NCBI RefSeq assembly: GCF_007679345.1
Contig: NZ_VEGH01000001.1
Coordinates: 434,001 to 498,000 of the forward strand
Origin: Cellulosimicrobium cellulans
GTDB taxonomy: Bacteria; Actinomycetota; Actinomycetes; Actinomycetales; Cellulomonadaceae
Direction of reading: 5' to 3'
DNA length: 64,000 nt
Positions 54,826 through 64,000 of this stretch are shown here, piece after piece. The notes under the pieces were generated by a model. It saw nothing but the letters and a program-made list of their open reading frames with translations. It ran no database searches and was not told where the DNA came from. Positions within the stretch are counted from its first letter, which is position 1. Each line of letters opens with the position of its first letter. The position numbers and the translations under genes are program-made.

Positions 54826-57654
54826 GTGCGGGCGAGGTCGGGTAGCAGCGCGCGGCAGGACGGCACGACGACGGCACGGGCGGCGGCGGGGCGCGCCCGC
54901 GGCCGGTGGGCCGTCGCGGCGCTCGCCGGGCTGCTGCTCGGCGCGCTCGCACCGGGCGCCGGCCCCGCGCAGGCCGCGCCGGCGGACGACTGCGCCGCGC
55001 CGACCCGGACCGTCACCGGCTCCGCGTCCGGCACCGCCCTCGACGTCGCCCCGGGCGAGGTCGTGCTGCTCGCCGGCGGGACCCAGGCCGGCGGCGTGAA
55101 CGCGCTGCCCGCGGGGGCGACCCTGTGCGTCGCGGCCGGCGCGACCCTCGCCCCGGCCTACCTGAACAACGCCGCCGGCACCCTGTACGTGGCGCCCGGC
55201 GGCACCGCGACCATGCCGTCCACCGCCGTCAACGCGGGCTTCGTGCTCGACAACGCCGGCACCGCCACGTTCGCCGGGCTCGCCCTCAACGGCCCCGGGA
55301 CGGTGACCAACCGGGCCGGCGCCACCCTGACCGTCACCGGTGCGTTCACCCCGGCCGCCGGCACGATCGTCAACGACGGCACGCTCGCGCTGCCGGGCGG
55401 GGCGACGCTGAACTCCCCGGTGTCGCTCACCAACAACGGCACCCTCACCGCCGCGGGCACGACGATCGTCAACGGGCCGTTCGTGAACGCGGGCACCGCG
55501 ACGCTCGGCGGGGACCTCGTGGTCAACGGCTCCGGCTCGCTGACCAACCTCTGCGTGCTCAGCGCCGCCGGCGGCTTCACGAACAGCGGCGGTTCCAGCA
55601 GCACCGGCCTGGTCGCGCTCGGCGGAGGCTTCGTGAACCAGGCCACCTGGCGGCAGACGCCCGCCGCCGCGCTCACCGCGACGACGCTCGCGGACGACGG
55701 CACGGTCACCGGGTTCGGCCGGTACGTGTTCACCGGGACGACCAGCGTGCAGGGCGGGTTCGACGGCGACACCCGGTTCATCCCGATCTTCGTCGACGTC
55801 CCCGGCACCACGTTCCCCGACACCGGCGCGGGTTCGGTCACGAACGTCGACGTGCGGGACCTGGCGGTGCCGGGGCCCGCCGACTACCCGGCGCTCGACT
55901 GCGCCGACCCGGCCGCGCCGGCGTCCGCCGACGTGCAGGTCACCAAGACCGGGCCGGCGGACGTCGGCCCCGGCGGGCAGCTCACGTACACGATCGACGT
56001 GACGAACGCCGGGCCCGACCCCGCGGCGGGCGTCACCGTCACCGACGACCTGCCCGCCACGCTCACCGGCGTCACCGCCTCGGCCGGCGGGGTGGTCGCG
56101 CCGCCCACGGTCACCTGGTCGCTCGGCACGCTGGCCGTCGGCGACACCGTCACGCTCACCGTGACCGGGACCGCCCCGGCGGACGGGGTGCTGGTGAACA
56201 CCGCGCGAGCGTCCGCCACGACCCCCGACCCCGACGCCTCGAACAACGACGGCACCGCCGCTTCGGAGACGGTGACGACCGAGGTCGCGCCCGGCCCCGA
56301 CGTGGCCGGCCCGCCCACCGCCGACGACCTCGTGCGCGAGACGGTCGTGGGCCGCCCGGTCGTCTCCGCCGTGACCGGGAGCAGCCCCGACCCCGACCTG
56401 CAGCTGCGGTTCAGCACCGTGACCGGACCGTCCGACGGCACGCTGATCCTGCTGCCGGGCGGGAGGTTCGGGTACCTGCCGGACGCCGGGTTCGTCGGCA
56501 CGGACACGTTCACCTACCGCGTCTGCGACAACCAGACCCCCGCGCAGTGCAGCGCGCCCGCGACCGTGACGCTGATCGTGCACCCGCTCGCGGTCGACGA
56601 CGAGACCACCACGCTCGTCGACCGACCCGTCACCATCGACGTGCTGGCCAACGACCCGCCCGGCGCCGCGCTGTCGACCACCCTGGTCGACCCGCCCGAC
56701 CACGGCCTGGTGACCGTGGACCCCGCGACGGGCACCGTCGTCTACACGCCGGGACCGGGGTACCTCGGCACCGACTCGTTCACCTACCAGGCGTGCGCCC
56801 CCGACGACCCGACCGACTGCGCCACCGCGGTCGTCACCGTGCACGTCTGGCCGGACAACGCGCCGCCGGTCGCACCGCCGCTGTTCCTGGAGACCGCCGT
56901 CGACACCCCGGTCGCGGGCGACCCCGCCGTCAGCGACCCGGACGGGGACGCCGTCGCGATCACGTCGACGTTCCCGACGTCCGCCGGGGGGACCGTGACC
57001 GTCTCCGGCGGGACCACCACGTACACGCCGCCACCCGGGTTCGCGGGGCGGGACCTGTATCAGTACACGGTGTGCGACGACGGGACGCCGGTGCTGTGCA
57101 GCACCGGCCTGGTCACCGTGCTGGTCGACCCGGTCGCCGTCGACGACGCCGCCACGACACCCGAGGGCACGCCCGTGACCATCGACGTCGCCGCGAACGA
57201 CCGGGGCACGGTGCTGGCGCCGGACGTCACCGCCGGGCCCGGGCACGGGTCGGTCGCGCTCGTGGACGGGGCGCTCGTGTACACGCCGGCGCCCGGGTTC
57301 GTCGGGACGGACACCTTCACGTACCGGGTGTGCGCGGCCGACGTGTCACCGGCGTGCGCGAGCGCGGTGGTCACGGTGACGGTCACCGGGGCGGGCGGTG
57401 GCGACGACGGCGGGACCGGAGGCGGCGGCGGGACCGGGGGCGGCGGCGGGACCGGGAGCGGCGGGTCGGGCGGGTCGGGCGGCAGCGGGGGCTCGACCGG
57501 CGGGACCGGCGCGCCCGTGGCCGGGGACACCCTGCCGCGGACCGGCGCGGACAGCGCGCCGCTCGCGGCGGTCGCGCTCGCCCTGGCAGGGGGCGGCATC
57601 GCCCTGCGCACGGCCACGGGCCGGCTCCGTCGGGGACACCGCGCGCGACGCTGA
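54826..57654 (+). CDS. LPRTG-anchored surface protein with DUF11 and tandem Ig-like domains
   Basis: 942 aa. A long basic signal (residues 1-50, hydrophobic AVAALAGLLLGALAPGAG) leads to a repetitive beta-helix-like region rich in N/G/T (about 60-300: AGTLYVAPGGTATM, NAGTATFAGLALNGPGTVTN, VNGPFVNAGTATLGG). A DUF11 domain follows (ADVQVTKTGPADVGPGGQLTYTIDVTN...). Four Big-9/cadherin-like modules each end GTDTFTYRVC or similar. The Gly/Thr/Ser linker (GGGGGTGGG) and LPRTG at about 903 with membrane segment and GRLRRGHRARR give wall anchoring. It is likely an adhesin or stalk. The GTG at 54826 has GGGGG upstream; the start is uncertain by a few tens of codons. Only this protein has LPXTG rather than LAXTG. 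Confidence 0.82.
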   Translation: MRARSGSSARQDGTTTARAAAGRARGRWAVAALAGLLLGALAPGAGPAQAAPADDCAAPTRTVTGSASGTALDVAPGEVVLLAGGTQAGGVNALPAGATLCVAAGATLAPAYLNNAAGTLYVAPGGTATMPSTAVNAGFVLDNAGTATFAGLALNGPGTVTNRAGATLTVTGAFTPAAGTIVNDGTLALPGGATLNSPVSLTNNGTLTAAGTTIVNGPFVNAGTATLGGDLVVNGSGSLTNLCVLSAAGGFTNSGGSSSTGLVALGGGFVNQATWRQTPAAALTATTLADDGTVTGFGRYVFTGTTSVQGGFDGDTRFIPIFVDVPGTTFPDTGAGSVTNVDVRDLAVPGPADYPALDCADPAAPASADVQVTKTGPADVGPGGQLTYTIDVTNAGPDPAAGVTVTDDLPATLTGVTASAGGVVAPPTVTWSLGTLAVGDTVTLTVTGTAPADGVLVNTARASATTPDPDASNNDGTAASETVTTEVAPGPDVAGPPTADDLVRETVVGRPVVSAVTGSSPDPDLQLRFSTVTGPSDGTLILLPGGRFGYLPDAGFVGTDTFTYRVCDNQTPAQCSAPATVTLIVHPLAVDDETTTLVDRPVTIDVLANDPPGAALSTTLVDPPDHGLVTVDPATGTVVYTPGPGYLGTDSFTYQACAPDDPTDCATAVVTVHVWPDNAPPVAPPLFLETAVDTPVAGDPAVSDPDGDAVAITSTFPTSAGGTVTVSGGTTTYTPPPGFAGRDLYQYTVCDDGTPVLCSTGLVTVLVDPVAVDDAATTPEGTPVTIDVAANDRGTVLAPDVTAGPGHGSVALVDGALVYTPAPGFVGTDTFTYRVCAADVSPACASAVVTVTVTGAGGGDDGGTGGGGGTGGGGGTGSGGSGGSGGSGGSTGGTGAPVAGDTLPRTGADSAPLAAVALALAGGGIALRTATGRLRRGHRARR

Positions 57655-58095
57655 GGCGGGACCCCGGAGGGCGCTCGACCGGCAGCGCCGGCGTGCGCTG
57701 GAGCGGGGACGGCCGGGGCCGATACTGGACCCCGTGCCGACCCCGACCCGCTGCCCCTGCCTGAGCGGCCTGACTTACGACGAGTGCTGCGGCCCGCTGC
57801 ACCGCGGGGAGCGGGCCGCCCCGACCGCGGAGGCGCTGATGCGGTCGCGGTACAGCGCGTTCGCCGTGGGTGACCCCGCCTACCTGCTGGCGACGTGGCA
57901 CCCGTCCACCCGGCCCGCGGCGATCGACCTGGACGACGCGACGGTGTGGCGCCGGCTCGACGTGCTCGCGACCTCCGACGGCGGGCCGTTCGACACCGGG
58001 GGGACGGTCGAGTTCCGGGCCTCGTACAGCGACCCGAGCGGTCGCGGGTCGCTGCACGAGGTGAGCCGGTTCGTCCGCGAGGACGGCGCGTGGAC

Positions 58096-61023
<2,928 letters not shown>

Positions 61024-61356
61024 CTGCGTGTCCTCCTCCGGACGGCTCCCGCGCCGTCGTCTGGACCGCATGCCAGCGCAGCGCGACGCACGATGTCTGG
61101 GCCCGTAGGTGGACGATGGGACTTTTGCGTATCACCACCGGTGCAGCAACGTCGTAGTTGAGTGGTTCCACAGAGGTCGAGTAGGTGGTCGCGCGGTGAT
61201 TGAGCGCCACGACCGCCACGCAATTCCGGCGTCGGCCGCCAGGGCGGTTCGACTGTTTCGTCCGGTTTCTCCGGCAGTTCACCGGCGATACACAGCCGAC
61301 GCCGAGGGTCGAGGAGGCGAGTGACCGCTCGCCGTGACTCGACAGGAAAAGAGATC
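61024..61356. other. 333-bp divergent promoter region
   Basis: It separates the lectin-like surface gene (minus) from the alkaline phosphatase (plus). No coding sequence seen. The right half has PHO-box-like repeats (61266-61287) and GATACA as a possible -10; the left half has CCCGTAGGTGG near 61102-61112, close to the decamer noted elsewhere. Confidence 0.4.
61266..61287 (+). promoter_or_regulatory. PHO-box-like direct repeats of the alkaline phosphatase gene
   Basis: TTTCTCCGGCA is directly followed by GTTCACCGGCG, two 11-nt units agreeing at 8 positions, with GATACA right after as a likely -10. This arrangement is expected for PhoP activation. CCGGTTTCTCCGG overlapping it resembles the palindrome at 43177-43189. 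Confidence 0.45.
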
Positions 61357-63249
61357 ATGACCCGACGACCCAGCCGGTGGCTCTCCCTCGCGGGGACGAG
61401 CGCGATCGCCGCCGCCGTCGCCCTGACCTCGGCCGTGCCCGCGGCCGCTGCCGACCCCACCAGCCCGAAGAACGTCATCGTCCTCATCGGCGACGGCATG
61501 GGCTACAACCACATCGACGCCGCGTCGCTCTACGAGCACGGCACCACCTATGCCCAGGTCGACGTCGACCCGCAGGCCGGCACGATCCGGCACCTGCCCG
61601 GGACGGCGTCGCAGGTGTTCCAGTCGTTCCCCGTCCAGGTCGCCATGTCGACCCACTCGGCCAACGGCCGCGCGGAGTACGACCCGACCAAGGCCTGGGC
61701 CGACTTCGACTGGATCTCCGAGGGCGCCACCGACTCCGCCGCCGCGGGGACCGCGCTGGCCACGGGGGTGAAGACGAACAACGGCATGCTCGGCCTCGAC
61801 CCCGAGGGCAACCGGGTCGAGAACGTCGCCGAGCGCGCCGCCGAGCTCGACAAGGCCACCGGCGTGGTCACGTCGGTGCAGTTCTCGCACGCGACGCCCG
61901 CGTCGTGGGGCGCGCACAACGCCAGCCGCAACGACCTGCACGGCATCTCCGACGAGATGATCGCGGGCCCGCTCGACGTCATCATGGGCGCCGGTCACCC
62001 GTACTTCGACGACGACCACCAGGCGATCGGCACCGGCCGGTTCGACTACCTCAGCGAGGGCGCCTGGAACAAGCTCACGGACGGCCAGACCCCGTTCACC
62101 CTGATCGAGGACAGGGCCGAGTTCGAGGCGCTGGCCGCGGGCGGCGACGTCCCCGAGCAGGTCTTCGGCCTCGCCCAGGTCGCCTCCACGCTGCAGCAGG
62201 CGCGCTCCGGCGGTGCCGAGGGGCAGCTGCCGTTCGAGGTCGCGCAGAACGACGTCGCGTCCCTCGCCACGATGACCCAGGGTGCGCTCAACGTGCTGGA
62301 GCAGGACGAGGACGGGCTGTTCCTCATGGTCGAGGGCGGCGCCATCGACTGGACCGGCCACGCCAACGAGACCACCCGGAACATCGAGGAGACGGTCGAG
62401 TTCAACCGCGCCGTCGAGACGGTCGTCGACTGGGTCGAGGCCGAGTCCTCCTGGGACGAGACCCTCGTCATCGTCACCGCCGACCACGAGACGGGCTACC
62501 TCGACGGGTCGCAGTCCGACCCGACCTGGACGCCGATCACCGGCGCCAAGGGCCAGCTGCCGGACGAGGCCTGGTTCTCCGGCAACCACACCAACCAGCT
62601 CGTCCCGCTGTTCGCCAAGGGCGCCGGGTCGGAGCTGCTCGCCTCCTACGCGACGGGGACCGACCCGGTCCGCGGCGCCTACCTGGACAACGTCGACGTC
62701 GCCCGGGTGGCGTTCGAGTCCTGGGGCCGCGAGGACGCGCCGGAGGCCGGTGAGATCCCGCTGACCGCGACCGTGCCGCAGGCCGGCGAGGTCGAGGGCT
62801 CGCTCACCATGTCGGTGGCCGACTTCGGCGAGGGCGTGGCCCTCGGCGGCGGCGCCGACGTCGGCGACCGGCTCCGGTTCGGCGGCGCGCTGCCGACGGT
62901 GTCGGTGACCGACTCCCGCTCGAACGCCCAGGCGGGGACGGGCGGCTGGACCGTCTCCGGCCAGGCGGCGGACCTGTCCACCGGCTCGCAGGTCCTGCGG
63001 GCGCAGCACCTCGGCTGGACGCCGGGCCTGCTCACCACCAGGCCGGGCGTCACGCCCGGCTCGCCGGTCGCGACCGTCCTCGGCGGCGGCGCGGGCCTCG
63101 CCACCCCGGCGACGCTCGCGACGGCGACCTCGGACGGCCGGCTCGGCACCACCCACCTCACCGCCGAGCTCGCGCTCGAGGTCCCCGTCGACACCCGCGC
63201 CGGCGAGTACGCCGGCTCGCTCACGGTGTCGCTGTTCCCGGTCGACTGA
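61357..63249 (+). CDS. secreted alkaline phosphatase with C-terminal WxL-like domain
   Basis: 630 aa. The signal peptide (1-32, ending AAAADP) is followed by a phosphatase core with KNVIVLIGDGMG (metal Asp), the nucleophile motif GATDSAAAGTALATG (phosphorylated Ser), DWTGHAN, VTADHETGYL and GNHTN for zinc and magnesium ligands. After about residue 465 a second domain begins: GSLTMSVADFGEG, VSVTDSRSNAQAGTGGWTVSGQ, LRAQHLGWTPGL, ending AGEYAGSLTVSLFPVD. It resembles actinobacterial WxL-like domains that bind peptidoglycan. Non-covalent wall attachment is inferred. ATG 61357 preceded by ACAGGAAAAGAG. The next gene encodes a DUF916-type partner. Confidence 0.9.
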   Translation: MTRRPSRWLSLAGTSAIAAAVALTSAVPAAAADPTSPKNVIVLIGDGMGYNHIDAASLYEHGTTYAQVDVDPQAGTIRHLPGTASQVFQSFPVQVAMSTHSANGRAEYDPTKAWADFDWISEGATDSAAAGTALATGVKTNNGMLGLDPEGNRVENVAERAAELDKATGVVTSVQFSHATPASWGAHNASRNDLHGISDEMIAGPLDVIMGAGHPYFDDDHQAIGTGRFDYLSEGAWNKLTDGQTPFTLIEDRAEFEALAAGGDVPEQVFGLAQVASTLQQARSGGAEGQLPFEVAQNDVASLATMTQGALNVLEQDEDGLFLMVEGGAIDWTGHANETTRNIEETVEFNRAVETVVDWVEAESSWDETLVIVTADHETGYLDGSQSDPTWTPITGAKGQLPDEAWFSGNHTNQLVPLFAKGAGSELLASYATGTDPVRGAYLDNVDVARVAFESWGREDAPEAGEIPLTATVPQAGEVEGSLTMSVADFGEGVALGGGADVGDRLRFGGALPTVSVTDSRSNAQAGTGGWTVSGQAADLSTGSQVLRAQHLGWTPGLLTTRPGVTPGSPVATVLGGGAGLATPATLATATSDGRLGTTHLTAELALEVPVDTRAGEYAGSLTVSLFPVD

Positions 63250-63256
63250 CCCCACC

Positions 63257-63299
63257 GCGAGGGCCCGGCGCCGCCCGCACGGGCACGCCGGGCCCTCGC
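63257..63299 (+). terminator. 14-bp stem hairpin after the phosphatase gene
   Basis: GCGAGGGCCCGGCG (63257-63270) and CGCCGGGCCCTCGC (63286-63299) are exact complements with a 15-nt loop. No T run. The downstream DUF916-type gene is 45 bp further, so it may depend on partial read-through. Confidence 0.7.
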
Positions 63300-63344
63300 C
63301 CCGCCCTCCCCCGCCACCTCCCCCGCGACCCGCTGGAGACCGCC

Positions 63345-64000
63345 GTGCCGCGCACCACCACCCCGCGACGCCGTCGGGCGTCCGCCGCCCTCGCCCTCGC
63401 CGCCGCCCTGGCGCTGCCCACCGCCGGGCACGCCGCCGCGCTCGCGCCCGCCGCGGGCGACCCGGCGCCCGCCGCCGAGGCCGCCGCCCGCACCACCTGG
63501 GCCCTGGAGCCGGCCACCGCCGACGGCCCCGACGGCCGGGTGTCGTTCCGGCACGACGTCGACCCCGGCACCGAGATCGCCGAGCACGTCACGCTCACCA
63601 ACTTCTCCGACCACGCGGCGACCTTCGAGGTGTACGCCGGCGACGGGCTCCTCACCGCCGACGGGCAGTTCGACCTGCCGCCGACCGGGTCCGAGGCCGA
63701 GGCCGCCGGGGCCTGGATCGCGCTCGGCGACGCGGCAGGCGCGCTCGCCGAGCCCGGTGCGGTCCACCGCGTCGAGGTGCCGGCCGCGTCGGCGGTGACG
63801 CTGCCGCTCGTCGTCCGCGTGCCCGCCGACGCCACCCCCGGCGACCACCCCGCCGGCGTCGTCGCCGCGCTCGCCACCGACGCGGGCGCGGGCGTCGCGA
63901 TGGACAGCCGGGTCGGGGCGCGCCTGCACCTGCGGGTCACCGGCGACCTCGCCCCGGCGCTGGCCGTGCAGGACGTGCGCACGACGTGGACCCCGTCGTG
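63345..64000 (+). CDS. DUF916-like (WxL-interacting) cell-surface protein, partial
   Basis: 218 codons from a GTG at 63345, still open at the window end. A signal peptide (RRRRASAALALAAALALPTAGHAAA) precedes TTWALEPATADGPDGRVSFRHDVDPGTEIAEHVTLTNFSDHAATFEVYAGDG, the DUF916 start (W.l.Pa...G...v.pG......v.N.s...v.v.vy). VHRVEVPAASAVTLPLVVRVPADATPGDHPAGVVAAL follows as in the family. These membrane-anchored proteins bind WxL proteins at the wall in Gram-positives. GGAGA lies 5 nt upstream of the start. Its position next to a WxL-tailed phosphatase suggests that it holds that enzyme on the surface. The C-terminal part (DUF3324-like, membrane anchor) is beyond the window. Confidence 0.8.
   Translation, partial: MPRTTTPRRRRASAALALAAALALPTAGHAAALAPAAGDPAPAAEAAARTTWALEPATADGPDGRVSFRHDVDPGTEIAEHVTLTNFSDHAATFEVYAGDGLLTADGQFDLPPTGSEAEAAGAWIALGDAAGALAEPGAVHRVEVPAASAVTLPLVVRVPADATPGDHPAGVVAALATDAGAGVAMDSRVGARLHLRVTGDLAPALAVQDVRTTWTPS

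Noticed and set aside
53296-57246. Very long open frame (over 1300 codons) antisense to the ThrE region and LPRTG protein
   Set aside because: It is Arg/Gly-rich without domain sense and opposes two well-supported genes, as expected for antisense frames in DNA this GC-rich.

Overview
The window is very GC-rich chromosomal DNA from an actinobacterium. The mix of cell-wall-anchored surface proteins with LAXTG sorting signals, SipW-type secretion, WxL-like domains, glycoside hydrolases and TANNNT -10 promoters with leaderless starts points to a Cellulomonas-like member of the Micrococcales. That placement is inference from gene content. I see no phage, IS element, CRISPR array or replication origin. 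One tRNA gene (Ser, anticodon GCT) is present.

Layout. 0-11.4 kb: small metabolic and regulatory genes, including a partial PadR regulator, an isoprenylcysteine-methyltransferase-like membrane protein, VOC and GNAT proteins, a TetR gene divergent from a GH13 glycosidase, and a MurT/GatD-like lipid II amidation pair lying between a response regulator and its likely histidine kinase. A decayed partial copy of a methyltransferase gene (intact copy at 22.3-23.1 kb) lies at 1.75-2.0 kb. 11.4-19 kb: a MarR gene divergent from an MFS / HbpS-like / SDR / SDR run, then small membrane proteins, an ABC exporter pair and a HEAT-repeat protein. The first SDR has lost its whole catalytic triad. 19-26.3 kb: a LysE-type exporter, a nucleotidyltransferase-fold protein, an unusual surface protein with a repeated glycine/aspartate-rich module, the methyltransferase, and an anchored serine protease.

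26.3-31.6 kb holds the most distinctive unit: seven minus-strand genes, six of them joined by 4-bp stop/start overlaps. They encode TasA/camelysin-like proteins with AFTDAA-type signal peptides, an RCC1-repeat protein, a LATTG-anchored protein and, last, a Ser/His signal peptidase I of the SipW type. This looks like a self-contained secretion and assembly operon for a surface fibre or coat. An unanchored paralogue lies at 35.1 kb. 31.7-43 kb: a DUF368 undecaprenyl-phosphate translocase, a DUF2180 zinc protein, two tandem ATP-dependent DNA ligases, an ldh / SLC13 / FAD-dehydrogenase operon, and a large lamin-tail/phytase-like anchored protein. 43.3-53.1 kb: a LacI-controlled carbohydrate operon with binding protein, two permeases, a FAD-dependent oxidoreductase, a GH1 beta-glucosidase and a secreted GH36-like protein. 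LacI-type operators of the same sequence pattern precede lacI and the binding-protein gene.

53.2-64 kb: tRNA-Ser, a ThrE-type exporter, an LPRTG-anchored Ig-like protein, a YchJ-like protein, an LAVTG-anchored lectin-like protein with a (Glu-Pro)n stalk, an alkaline phosphatase carrying a WxL-like tail, and the start of a DUF916 (WxL-interacting) protein cut by the window end. Six proteins carry sortase signals, five LAXTG and one LPXTG, but no sortase gene is in the window. The alkaline phosphatase and the phytase-like surface protein share PHO-box-like 11-nt direct repeats, suggesting a common phosphate-starvation response.
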